DNA from: Akkermansia muciniphila
Lineage (GTDB): Bacteria; Verrucomicrobiota; Verrucomicrobiia; Limisphaerales; UBA9464
Direction of reading: 5' to 3'
Assembly (NCBI GenBank): GCA_945861565.1
Contig: CAMAUY010000001.1
Span: 100,376-164,375 of the forward strand
Length of the DNA stretch: 64,000 nucleotides
A model generated the notes under the pieces. That model saw only the letters and a program-made list of their open reading frames with translations. It had not been told where the DNA came from and did no database searches. Positions 36,654 through 44,892 of the stretch are shown one piece after another. Numbering within the stretch: the stretch's first letter is position 1; each line of letters starts with the position of its first letter. Both the position numbers and the translations under genes were made by a program.

Positions 36654-38236
36654 TGCGATGGTATATCGGTAATCAGTTGAGTCACTAGTGTATCAAGGGC
36701 GGCTTCGTTGTTCGAGTAACTTCCCCAGGTTTCCATTCGCAGAGGAATTTCAGCCGCCAGAAGTTTTCGAATCACCGTACGTGTTCCCAACGTTGCGAAC
36801 GGCGTACCGATGTCCCGGCCAGATTTCTGGCCAGAGAACCTGATGAAGAACGGTACCCGCGGGTCGGATTGGCCGTCAAACATTTTCGACATCCGCCAGG
36901 GATGATCGGAGGAGACGATGAGCGTCGTTCTTAGCCCAGTCGGGCTTGACTCCAATGCTTGGAGACAGCGACCCATCAACGCGTCGGCTCGGTGGAGATT
37001 TCCTATGTAGGCCTTGGGGTCACTGAGTAGAGGCATCAGGTTTGTGATGGAAAGTGTACCGACAATCGCGGGAATGTGTGGCACGGGAAAATGGATGAAA
37101 CACAGGTCGAAGGCGGCGTTTGTGAGGGTCGTCAGGGCTTCGGATTCGATGCTCGCCAGTGTGTCGGCGTGCAGGATCTTTCGCCAGACCGGCAGAACCG
37201 CGAGCACCTGCATTTGCATCGTCTCGATTATGGATCGCCCCTGACCCACGAAACGCTCTCCAGAGTTGGGCTGCCAAAAAGTGTAGTTGACCACGTCACC
37301 GAAAATTCTTCGGTACGGGAAATACCAACCGATCGCCGCGGAGCGTCCCCGATGATCTCGACAGTCGGTAAACACATTGGATTGGGCACCCCATTGGGTC
37401 ACGACGCCGTCGGGCCCGCGAAGCCGCAATTGAGCGGGTCCGACCGGGAATGCCGCGGAGTAGGCGACGCCGTCTACGAGGCTGGGCACCGCCAGCATCG
37501 TCCTGCTTGACGGGGACTGGGCGTTCGTCAGGCGGTAGGAGGTCGCCGCCAGCGCGTCGAAGTTTGGCAGCGAAATCGACGCCGGTCTTTCGCGGGAGGT
37601 TAGTCGGTAGTCCAGTTCGTCGAAAATGATCCAAACCACGCGATTAGTTAACGGGGGTGTTGCCGACTGAGGTAGCTGCTCCCCGAACGTGGGTTCAATT
37701 GTATGGGATTGGGTGAGCGCCCAACCGGTTTTGCCGATAATCAGCAACGTGAATGGCAGGCTAATCAGGATCAGCCGCCACAGCTTCCAGTAGGATTGTC
37801 GGCAGGTCGCGATTGCAACGAGGCATAAAATTATTGGCAACGCATGGTACAAGGGCGTACGCAATAGGGCCATGGGAAACTGGCCTTCGATCAATCGCGT
37901 CAGCTCATGCAGGGGCGGCAGGAGGATCCCGGAGAGAAATACCGAGCCCAGCCAAGGCCGGATCCGGGGCGGGGTCTTGTGAATTCCCCAGAAAAGGGCT
38001 GTGACGAGAAGAGTCAGCGTGGCGAACAATAAGAGGCTCGCCCGGTAGTCGACGGACGTCGGCCTGAGATGATGGAAGCCTGCTTCGGAGAACAACAAGT
38101 GTTGCCACACGGGTAGCAAGAACAACGCTACCAGCGACGCCCGGGTCGCCAGCGCCTTGGCAAGAAGGACGAATCGACCTCCCCGGCCGACCGGCAGGTC
38201 GGCCCCACCTAGTTTATGGATAGCTAGGTTTTCCAA
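36650..38236 (-). CDS. Integral-membrane AlkP-superfamily (sulfatase/phosphoethanolamine-transferase-like) protein, start uncertain
   Basis: About 528 residues. Five or so membrane helices (residues about 25-180, e.g. ASLVALFLLPVWQHLLF, WRLILISLPFTLLIIG) precede a soluble domain with the sulfatase-fold signature VVWIIFDELDYRL, NFDALAATSYR and the C-terminal VSSDHPWRM. The usual Cys/Ser/Thr nucleophile region reads SPSSRTMLAVPSL. It may transfer or remove a phosphate- or sulfate-linked group on surface glycans. The only long start is a TTG at 38236 inside repeat D, and codons 12-18 are a palindrome, so the true N-terminus is doubtful. First gene of a three-gene overlapping operon. Confidence 0.75.
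   Translation of the reverse strand: MENLAIHKLGGADLPVGRGGRFVLLAKALATRASLVALFLLPVWQHLLFSEAGFHHLRPTSVDYRASLLLFATLTLLVTALFWGIHKTPPRIRPWLGSVFLSGILLPPLHELTRLIEGQFPMALLRTPLYHALPIILCLVAIATCRQSYWKLWRLILISLPFTLLIIGKTGWALTQSHTIEPTFGEQLPQSATPPLTNRVVWIIFDELDYRLTSRERPASISLPNFDALAATSYRLTNAQSPSSRTMLAVPSLVDGVAYSAAFPVGPAQLRLRGPDGVVTQWGAQSNVFTDCRDHRGRSAAIGWYFPYRRIFGDVVNYTFWQPNSGERFVGQGRSIIETMQMQVLAVLPVWRKILHADTLASIESEALTTLTNAAFDLCFIHFPVPHIPAIVGTLSITNLMPLLSDPKAYIGNLHRADALMGRCLQALESSPTGLRTTLIVSSDHPWRMSKMFDGQSDPRVPFFIRFSGQKSGRDIGTPFATLGTRTVIRKLLAAEIPLRMETWGSYSNNEAALDTLVTQLITDIPSQ
38185..38204. repeat. 20-base palindrome in the 5' part of the AlkP-superfamily gene
   Basis: GGCCGACCGGCAGGTCGGCC: 8-bp arms (GGCCGACC / GGTCGGCC) with a 4-base loop. 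It lies at the junction with repeat D and is read as protein only if the TTG start is used. Confidence 0.8.
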
Positions 38237-38475
38237 TGTTGGACATGAATTAAGACCCTGAACCGCGGTCCGTGCGTCCCGGTACAGAGGTCGATGTGCG
38301 GGTCGTCGTCATCGACGGACGAGGGCGTGCGCGAGGACGAGGATGAAAGCGCCGCAATGGGGTCCTTCAAATCGTCCTCGTCCTCGTCCTCGTCCTTCGT
38401 CCTCGAATTGCGAAATGGATTCGGTTCATGGGTAGCAAGGTTTTCCAAAAATGGACATGAATTGGGACCATGAAC
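38214..38475 (+). repeat. Composite dispersed repeat D, copy 1
   Basis: Matches 63538-63806 in the same orientation. Each copy is bounded by direct repeats of about 35 bases (GGTTTTCCAA..GGACATGAATT; here 38216-38252 and 38428-38466). In the middle, GACGAGGACGAGGA runs face TCCTCGTCCTCGTC runs, forming a GA/CT-rich stem. No transposase frame is present. Confidence 0.85.
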
Positions 38476-38796
38476 AAGAGCACCTCCTCTCCCGGCCTGC
38501 GGGCCACCCTGCCCCCCGCTCGGAGCGGGGGAGAGGGCAGGGAGAGGGGGCGGTCCATGGGAAGTCGGTTCCGCCATTTCGTGGGTGCTGCGATCGGAAT
38601 TTGTGGCGGCATGCAGGGGGAATCCAATGCTGCGAGCGCCTGAGCCCTCCGAGCTGTTCTCAACAGCCCGTGGACCCGGGCCGACCGAGAACTCGTCTTG
38701 CTTCCGATTGCAGGCCAATACCATTAGGAATAGACACTACAGGCGAATGGCGATCTTTGAACGAAAATGTTGCACAATTTTTGACTACTCGGCCTT
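38237..38796. other. Repeat-bearing intergenic region
   Basis: 560 bases holding most of repeat D, the hairpin around 38507-38542, and then about 250 bases of unique sequence before the next plus-strand gene. No gene is supported. Confidence 0.5.
38507..38542. repeat. GC-rich palindromic hairpin
   Basis: The centre CCCCGCTCGGAGCGGGG is a perfect 8-bp inverted repeat around one base, extended by CCCTGCC and GGCAGGG with a small bulge. This type of 'C-rich...G-rich' palindrome is a common intergenic element rather than a gene feature. Confidence 0.7.
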
Positions 38797-39351
38797 GTGG
38801 TTAAAACTAACGAACAAATGCCTGGCATCCATCACATTGAGTTGAACTTGCGCGATGTGGATCAGCTCTTTAATACGATGGACCCGTCGCCGTTTCATGA
38901 GAAGGATCTCGATTCGGACGCGGCCGAGTTCATCCTGAGTTGGGCCGAAGAGTTTCACCATTCGGAACCGGTGGACCTGATCGTCCATTTGGAGAAATCA
39001 CCGGATGGCCATGACGCCCAACAGCTCGTCGAGAATGCGGTGCGAAACTATTTCACGTATCAGGTACGGCTCAACCAGCTCGAGTTCAAGCGCCTGATGA
39101 AGCAGGGACGGATGAGCTTGCTCGTCGGGTTAACGTTTTTGATCCTCTGTTTTCTCGTTCTTGAGCTGTTGGTTTCGGTTGATCTTTCGACCGCCCGAAG
39201 TTTTCTCAAGGAGGGCATCACGATTGCGGGTTGGGTCGCGATGTGGCGCCCACTGGAAATCTACCTCTACGAGTGGTGGCCATTGCGACGGCGCGGACGA
39301 ACCCTGGAAAAGCTGAGCCGAATGGGAGTCGAAGTGCGCAAGAGAGGCTGA
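38797..39351 (+). CDS. Conserved membrane protein with DPSPFHEKDLD motif
   Basis: 184 residues (GTG start at 38797; an ATG eight codons later at 38818 is equally possible and may be preferable). The soluble N-terminal half has IHHIELNLRDVDQLFNTMDP, SPFHEKDLD and EFILSWAEE. Two membrane helices follow (LLVGLTFLILCFLVLELLV, about residues 108-126, and EGITIAGWVAMWRPLEIYLY). The C-terminus is WWPLRRRGRTLEKLS. I recognise this as a widespread uncharacterised family but cannot name a function. It stands alone, upstream of the convergent NarL-type regulator. Confidence 0.78.
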   Translation: MVKTNEQMPGIHHIELNLRDVDQLFNTMDPSPFHEKDLDSDAAEFILSWAEEFHHSEPVDLIVHLEKSPDGHDAQQLVENAVRNYFTYQVRLNQLEFKRLMKQGRMSLLVGLTFLILCFLVLELLVSVDLSTARSFLKEGITIAGWVAMWRPLEIYLYEWWPLRRRGRTLEKLSRMGVEVRKRG

Positions 39352-39474
39352 TGTCGGCCCTTCACTCGTTAATTCCCCATCGTGGGTTGGGATCGAGGTC
39401 GGGGTTTCCCGACAGGGGGTCAGGGCGGTCGACCTCATCTATTTCAAGGCGGTGCCGTCCGCCGGACACTGCCG

Positions 39475-40215
39475 TCAACTCGCTGCCGCCTGCGTTTCCA
39501 CCCAGCGCACCGCATGGTGAATCAGGCTGGGAGCGTCTTTGAGTTGCAGCTTCTCTTTGATCCGGCCGCGGTGAACGTCCACCGTCTTGGTGCTTAGGTT
39601 GAGAGCCTGGGCAACCTCCTTGGTGCTCTTGCCGCTGCCGAGCAGGCGGAAGACCTCAAACTCCCGGTCACTCAGTTTCTCAATGGGGGACGTGGAACCG
39701 CGCGGGCGGCGCCCGGTGATTGCATCCAGCACGCGTGCCGACATCTGGGCGCTGACGTAGGACTGGCCGCTCAGAACCAGCCGGATGACTTCGAGCACTT
39801 TGGCCGACCCCGCGTCCTTCATCAAGTAGCCTCGCGCACCCGCGCGCAAAGCCCGCTCGGCGTAGAGCATCTCGTCGTGCATCGAAAGGATCAGCATCGG
39901 CATGTCGGGCAGCATGGCGTGAATGTCCTTGATCAATTCGATCCCACTGCGACCGGGCATCGTCATATCTGTGATGATCATGTCCGGTTTCGATTTCGAC
40001 AGGAACGACATTGCCTCGGCGGGGTTGCTGGCTTCGCAGCACACCATGATGTCGGCTTGCCGGTTGATGATGGCAGCCAGGCCCTCTCGCGTCATCGGAT
40101 GATCGTCCACGAGTAGAATCTGCCGTTTCCGTGCTGGGACAGGGGTGGCTGTTCCCGTTCCCGAACGAGTCGATGTCGATCTGGCTCGGCGGGCGGCGCG
40201 TTTTTCCGTGTTCAT
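39475..40215 (-). CDS. NarL/LuxR-type response regulator
   Basis: About 246 residues from the ATG at 40215 (the frame opens further upstream inside the kinase gene, but the upstream stretch is an out-of-frame reading of it). After a basic Ser/Thr/Arg-rich leader comes a receiver domain: LLVDDHPMTREGL with the acidic pair, phosphoacceptor Asp in MIITDMTMPGRSG, and switch Lys in GYLMKDAGSAK. The C-terminal LuxR helix-turn-helix is LSDREFEVFRLLGSGKSTKE...LSTKTVDVHRGRIKEKL. Its start overlaps the kinase stop by four bases (ATGA), so the kinase is its cognate partner. Confidence 0.94.
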   Translation of the reverse strand: MNTEKRAARRARSTSTRSGTGTATPVPARKRQILLVDDHPMTREGLAAIINRQADIMVCCEASNPAEAMSFLSKSKPDMIITDMTMPGRSGIELIKDIHAMLPDMPMLILSMHDEMLYAERALRAGARGYLMKDAGSAKVLEVIRLVLSGQSYVSAQMSARVLDAITGRRPRGSTSPIEKLSDREFEVFRLLGSGKSTKEVAQALNLSTKTVDVHRGRIKEKLQLKDAPSLIHHAVRWVETQAAAS

Positions 40216-41657
40216 ATTTTCTTCCGTAGCGTGCAGTGGATCTTCACGCCTTTGCGCTTGCCCGATGCAATGACCAATGTCGCACCAATCACCTCGGCAC
40301 GATAGCGCATAACATTGAGTCCCATGCCGTCGTGAGCGCGACGCACCTCGGGGATGGAGCAGCCGTTGTTTTCCACGACCAATTCCACCGCCGCCGCCGT
40401 TTCGACCAGCGTAATATCGATTTTCTTGGCCTGACCGTGTTTCAGCGCGTTGTTCACCGCCTCTTGCGCGATCCGAAAGAGATGCGTCGCCGCCGTCACA
40501 TCTTGCAGCCAGACCGGCGGTTCGCAGAGGAACCGGCAATCCACCCCGGGAATCCGGCTCGTGCTCGCGGCTAATCCGATTAAACCCCGCATCAACCCGT
40601 CTCCTTCCAGCGACACCGGCGCGAGACTGTGCGAGATAAGCCGGGCTTGCGTCACTGTTTCACGGAGTTCTTGATTCAGCCGTCGCGCTTGCCTAGCCAT
40701 GGCCACAGCGTGGCCTTTGAGATCCTCCGCCAGTCCGTGACTCAACATCTCCAGTCCGGTGAGTCGCTGTCCCAGGCCATCGTGGAGGTCGTGCCCAAAC
40801 TTCCGCTGCTCGCGCTCGCTGATGTCGAGGATCTCCTGCTCCAGCTTCTTGCGCTCGGTGATGTCATGCCCCACGGAGAGCGCGCCCAGAGGGTGGCCGT
40901 CGGGGTCGCGCAATAACATCGCATTCCACAGGAACGTCAGATTCTGGCCGGTGTGGGTCGCGACCGGATTCTCATAGCCCACGGTAGGGGTTCCGGCGAA
41001 AATTCGCTCAAGTTCCGTCGCCACACCGGGGCGCTCGGCCTCGGCGAGAAACATCTGCAGATAATTCTTTCCGATAACTTCGGCCGCGGTGCGGCAATAG
41101 ACTCGCTCGGCTTCGCCGCTCCATTCGAGTATGGTTCCATCTTTTCCCAGCAGCAGCACAACCGTCCCGGCCATCTCCGCCAAGAGCCGGTAGCGCTCGG
41201 CGCTCTCTCGCAACCGTTTCTCCGCCTTGACGAGCCGGCGCTCCCGCTCGAGCTGCGCCAGCCCGCGACGCACAACCGTCGGCAGGAACTCGACGAAATT
41301 CACATCCTTGACCAGGTAATCGACCGCACCCCGTTTCATCATTTCGACGGCGACTCGCTCGTCGCCCTGTCCCGTGATGATGATGAATGGGATGGCATGG
41401 CCACTTTCGGCCAGTCGGGCGATGAATTCCCGGCTCTCGATGTCGTGCAGCTTCAGGTCGAGCAGAAGCAGGTCGGCAGAATTATTTTGCAACCACGCCA
41501 GCGTTTCCGCACCGGACCTAGCCGTGGCGACGTTCCAATTCTCAGCGCGCAGCGCACCCGCGATGAGAATAAGCAAGCCTGGGTCGTCATCAACGACCAG
41601 AAGAGTGGGGGTTCGGTCCGGAGTCGACAGGGTTCCCGGTGGAAGCGCTGAATTCAT
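40212..41657 (-). CDS. Hybrid sensor kinase: REC-PAS-HisKA_3-HATPase
   Basis: About 481 residues from the ATG at 41657. N-terminal receiver domain (LLVVDDDPGLLI, LLLLDLKLHD, AVDYLVKDVN; residues about 17-140), a PAS domain (about 165-285; GTILEWSGEAERVY), then the NarX-type dimerisation helix with phospho-His in RKFGHDLHDGLGQRLTGLEM. The HATPase ends GMGLNVMRYRAEVIGA. HisKA_3 kinases pair with NarL-type regulators, and this one overlaps one. The signal is unknown; no membrane helices, so cytoplasmic. Confidence 0.92.
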   Translation of the reverse strand: MNSALPPGTLSTPDRTPTLLVVDDDPGLLILIAGALRAENWNVATARSGAETLAWLQNNSADLLLLDLKLHDIESREFIARLAESGHAIPFIIITGQGDERVAVEMMKRGAVDYLVKDVNFVEFLPTVVRRGLAQLERERRLVKAEKRLRESAERYRLLAEMAGTVVLLLGKDGTILEWSGEAERVYCRTAAEVIGKNYLQMFLAEAERPGVATELERIFAGTPTVGYENPVATHTGQNLTFLWNAMLLRDPDGHPLGALSVGHDITERKKLEQEILDISEREQRKFGHDLHDGLGQRLTGLEMLSHGLAEDLKGHAVAMARQARRLNQELRETVTQARLISHSLAPVSLEGDGLMRGLIGLAASTSRIPGVDCRFLCEPPVWLQDVTAATHLFRIAQEAVNNALKHGQAKKIDITLVETAAAVELVVENNGCSIPEVRRAHDGMGLNVMRYRAEVIGATLVIASGKRKGVKIHCTLRKKI

Positions 41658-41740
41658 TGGTCTCCATTGCAGAGCGTGGCCTTCATCGTTTTCGACGAGG
41701 AGCACAACCGGGGCGTCTTGCACCCCTACAGTGAGCACCC
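41658..41740 (-). pseudogene. Possible remnant of a response-regulator gene
   Basis: Directly upstream of and in frame with the hybrid kinase, the minus strand reads APVVLLVENDEGHALQ, which matches the first beta strand and acidic pocket of 'LLVEDDEGHA' response regulators. The rest of such a domain is missing and the frame runs straight into the kinase's REC domain. It may be a deletion scar or an N-terminal extension from the GTG at 41738. Confidence 0.4.
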
Positions 41741-42925
41741 CTTTAAAAATGCTGGCAAGGCCACAAAAAACGTGGACCCGGCTCCCGCCTGGCTTTCCAC
41801 CCAGATCTTCCCGTGCTGCCGGTCGAGACTTCGTTGCGCGATCGTCAATCCCAGGCCTTCACCCGCTGTGGCGTTCGGGTCGAGTCGATGGAAAATCTCG
41901 AACACCGCGCCCTGATGCTCGGGAGCGATCCCGATCCCGTTATCCGTCACCGCGTAGATGGCACGATTCTCCTCGATTCGCCCGCTGACACGGATGCGTC
42001 CAGGCCGGGCAGGATCGCAATACTTGAGGGCGTTGTCGACGAGATTGGAGAACACCTGGCCAAGTTGCGTCGGATCGCCGACACAGCGCGGCAACGGGTT
42101 CAGTCTTACCGTCGCCCCGGCCTGTTCCGCTTGAAATCGTAGGGCCTGGACCACACCGGCCAGGAGCGCGTCCATGTCGAGTGGTTGAGGGTTTAGCGCC
42201 ACCCTGCCGAGGCGTGAATACCGCAGCAGGCCGGACAACAGCGAGTCCATCTTGACCACGCCAGCGTTGATGAAACGCAACGCCTGCGGGATCGTAACCT
42301 CGAAGACTTCGCGGAGTTCGGAGTTGGAGACCTCATTCGCCTGCAGCGAGACCAAAGTGGCCCGCGTCTTTTCGCTGACGCGTGTGAGTTGCCGACTGAA
42401 GCCCTGGATGTTTACCAGCGGTGACCGCAAATCGTGCGAAGCGGCATAGAGGATGGCCTCTAATTCCTTGTTCTTTTCGGCCAGGTCGCATGTGAGTTTC
42501 TGCAACTCTTCCTCGTTCGCTTTGCGTTGCGTGATGTCGGTGCGAATCGCCACGTATTGCGTCGGCTTGCCCGCCGCGTTGAGAAACGGAAAGAGGGTGG
42601 TGTCCACCCAATAAAACGATCCGTCCTTTGCTCGATTCTTGATTTCCCCGTGCCAAACCCGCCCCTGAGCGAGGGTAGTCCAGAGTTCGCGGATGAACTC
42701 CTTCGGGTGATGGCCGGAGTTGATGATTCGGTGGTCCTGACCCAGCAACTCCTCCCGGGAGTATTTCGAAATGGAACAGAACTTGTCGTTGACGCTCGTA
42801 ATCTTGCCCGACGCGTCCGTGATGGCGACAATCGAGTGCTCATCCTGCGCCGCCCGCACGTCTTGGAGCTCCTTGAGTGCGGCGAGCAACGGCCCTTCCT
42901 TCGTAAACTCTGCGGCGGCTTTCAT
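41726..42925 (-). CDS. PAS-domain sensor histidine kinase
   Basis: About 399 residues from the ATG at 42925 (a GTG 12 codons earlier is possible). PAS domain (residues about 25-140: [55 protein letters not shown]), coiled coil, HisKA with phospho-His in [20 protein letters not shown], and HATPase with N box [14 protein letters not shown]1 [11 protein letters not shown] and G2 [10 protein letters not shown]. Soluble. It is the first gene of the signalling cluster; a response regulator for it is not intact nearby. Confidence 0.92.
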   Translation of the reverse strand: MKAAAEFTKEGPLLAALKELQDVRAAQDEHSIVAITDASGKITSVNDKFCSISKYSREELLGQDHRIINSGHHPKEFIRELWTTLAQGRVWHGEIKNRAKDGSFYWVDTTLFPFLNAAGKPTQYVAIRTDITQRKANEEELQKLTCDLAEKNKELEAILYAASHDLRSPLVNIQGFSRQLTRVSEKTRATLVSLQANEVSNSELREVFEVTIPQALRFINAGVVKMDSLLSGLLRYSRLGRVALNPQPLDMDALLAGVVQALRFQAEQAGATVRLNPLPRCVGDPTQLGQVFSNLVDNALKYCDPARPGRIRVSGRIEENRAIYAVTDNGIGIAPEHQGAVFEIFHRLDPNATAGEGLGLTIAQRSLDRQHGKIWVESQAGAGSTFFVALPAFLKGCSL

Positions 42926-43030
42926 CCCAATGAGGATGCCCGGACCCGCGGACCCCGACACGCCGAAAACGCCAGAGAATGATCACTGGCGGTGGGGGTG
43001 GGGGTGGTTCGCAAGGCGGGAGAGTTTATC

Positions 43031-43237
43031 TTACACCGGTTCGTCGGCTGCAACGGGTGCCTGCCGGAGTTGGGCCTCGGCGTGAAACCAGATTTCGAGC
43101 TCTTGGTTCTGAGGGTACCCTCGCTGCTCCCACAGCGAATAGGCGCAACGCGCAATCTCATCGTGGGTTGGCTTAGTCTGCGCGGGCTTTGTCACGTCCT
43201 GCGCTGCTATCTTATGTCTTTTCTTCGATGCTTTCAT
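43031..43237 (-). CDS. DUF2934 small protein
   Basis: 68 residues from the ATG at 43237: basic N-terminus (KASKKRHK) followed by the DUF2934 signature EIARCAYSLWEQRGYPQNQE and LEIWFHAEAQLRQ. This is a short cytoplasmic family of unknown function, frequent in Verrucomicrobia and Acidobacteria. Confidence 0.8.
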   Translation of the reverse strand: MKASKKRHKIAAQDVTKPAQTKPTHDEIARCAYSLWEQRGYPQNQELEIWFHAEAQLRQAPVAADEPV

Positions 43238-43318
43238 ATTCGTATTCCCTTGCTCCCGGGTGATGACGGCTGGGTTTGAACCTGCCAAGGCCACCCCGTG
43301 CATCCGGGGAGCCCGCGT

Positions 43319-44203
43319 TCAGGTTGCCCTCGGCAGATGCCCACGATACTCGGTGGGCGACTCGCCCACGATGCTCTTGAACACACGGTTGAAATGTGTG
43401 AGGGACTGGAATCCCACTTCGTAAGCGATCTCGCTGATCCGCAGGTTCGGATTGAGCAAGAGATTTTTCGCCCTCTCAATGCGTGTGCGCGACACGAACT
43501 CGGTGAAGGTCGTCCCCGTCACTTTCCGGAACATCTTGCAGAAATAGAATATGCTGGTGTGAACCACCGACGCCACCTGCCCGAGCGACAGATCCTCCGT
43601 GTGATGGTCGCGGATGAATTGCTTCGCCTTCGCGATGACCTGCGGTTCCGCATTCGCCGATTGTAAGGCGATCTGGTTGCTTTTCATCGAAAGATGGTCG
43701 GCAAAGATGGTGAGCAGTCTTGACACGGAATCGAGCTTCTTTTGCGACACGACCGGCGTCGCAAAGTACGTTTCCCTCGCTTTCGCGTTGTCGATATCCA
43801 CCCCGAGTTCCTGCGCTCTCGCGACCGTACGCCGGAAACCCGCCGCGGTCGGCTTCTGCCGCATGACCTGGCCCGTTTGCAGAAAACCGATGGTCTCCGC
43901 GCCGAGTTTCACCGGCACGGCCGTCTCGCAGAGGCCGTAGGCGCAGGTCATCGTGCAAGGGCCATCCATCGCGGACTGGGCAAGTCTCTCCTGCATTTGC
44001 AGACAGGCAGCGCAGGTGCGGCTCTTCTCCGCCATGATCGCGCAGAAGGGACTCTCGCGGCGTTTGCCATGCAGGGGCAGTTGCCATGTCTCGACCGGGC
44101 GCAGTGTCACCGGCATCTCGGTGGCTTCCGTGTAGGCACTCGCATAGTTCTGGAATATCTCGGAACCGATCAGGGTCTCCAGCAATTGTCCGTTCGCATT
44201 CAT
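43319..44203 (-). CDS. AraC-family regulator with PocR ligand-binding domain
   Basis: 294 residues. The N-terminal PocR domain (about 1-160) shows the Cys-rich ligand pocket FCAIMAEKSRTCAACLQMQ and CTMTCAYGLCETAVPV plus GFLQTGQVM. The C-terminal AraC double helix-turn-helix (about residues 190-290) includes LGQVASVVHTSIFYFCKMFR and ISEIAYEVGFQSLTHFNRVF. PocR domains bind small hydrocarbons such as propanediol in the founding member; the Cys cluster could also bind metal. Targets are unknown; it may act on adjacent genes. Confidence 0.92.
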   Translation of the reverse strand: MNANGQLLETLIGSEIFQNYASAYTEATEMPVTLRPVETWQLPLHGKRRESPFCAIMAEKSRTCAACLQMQERLAQSAMDGPCTMTCAYGLCETAVPVKLGAETIGFLQTGQVMRQKPTAAGFRRTVARAQELGVDIDNAKARETYFATPVVSQKKLDSVSRLLTIFADHLSMKSNQIALQSANAEPQVIAKAKQFIRDHHTEDLSLGQVASVVHTSIFYFCKMFRKVTGTTFTEFVSRTRIERAKNLLLNPNLRISEIAYEVGFQSLTHFNRVFKSIVGESPTEYRGHLPRAT

Positions 44204-44343
44204 TGTTTAATCCTTCCCGCTTTTTGTTCACACCCGGTTGTGTTCAACGGCACCAAGATTCGGGTAGGCGGGTGCCAACGAGAATTGGGGGCAATGCGAG
44301 AGATTCAACTGGAGTTAACCCCGACACCGGGTAGGGAATATCC

Positions 44344-44865
44344 CTAGCGAGCGTGCGCGCCCCGGTCCTCGAATTTAAGCGGGATGCTGATCACCAACCC
44401 GGCCAGGCGCGGCGACTTAGGGGCTTCCGTGAACATGTTGGTATGGCAACTGACGCAACTCGATCGCAGCGGAATGGCGGCGGCCCGTCGATACACACCT
44501 TTCCCGACGAATTCGTATTCTTTCTGACCCGCGGAAAGCTCGGTCGCAGCCTTCTTCTCAAAGGAAGTCCTAGGCTCGTGGTTGATGCTCATCGCCTTGG
44601 TGTTCACCGAAATCCAGTTTGCAGAGATCCCTGACAGCCCGGCCATTTCCTCAAAAACATCTTCCATCGCACGGGCAGGCAGGACAGGCCCATCCCGTCG
44701 AAAATAGCGGTGATGCATCACGTCCAGCGTGGTCGAGTAAACATCGTGCAGCAATTTCGCCCGCTCACGAGCGGCGGCGACCTCGGCCTCCAGGTTGGCA
44801 GCGGGCGGTGGGGAAGGGGTCAACCGATCCTTTGGGTCGGATACCTTCTTAATCTTAAGACTCAT
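44344..44865 (-). CDS. DUF3365 (Tll0287-like) heme-binding-type protein
   Basis: 173 residues, with a helical part ARERAKLLHDVYSTTLDVMH, the family stretch ISANWISVNTKAMSINHEPR, and a c-type heme motif CVSCH near residue 138, followed by SPRLAGLVISIPL. Tll0287-like domains carry a covalently bound heme and act as redox or gas sensors. There is no signal peptide or membrane helix, and a TAA lies in frame just upstream of the ATG, so covalent heme attachment by the usual periplasmic route is doubtful. It begins 27 bases after the DUF1501 gene stop and may share its transcript. Confidence 0.75.
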   Translation of the reverse strand: MSLKIKKVSDPKDRLTPSPPPAANLEAEVAAARERAKLLHDVYSTTLDVMHHRYFRRDGPVLPARAMEDVFEEMAGLSGISANWISVNTKAMSINHEPRTSFEKKAATELSAGQKEYEFVGKGVYRRAAAIPLRSSCVSCHTNMFTEAPKSPRLAGLVISIPLKFEDRGAHAR

Positions 44866-44892
44866 TCGCCACCGCCACCGTAAAAAGTTTCC

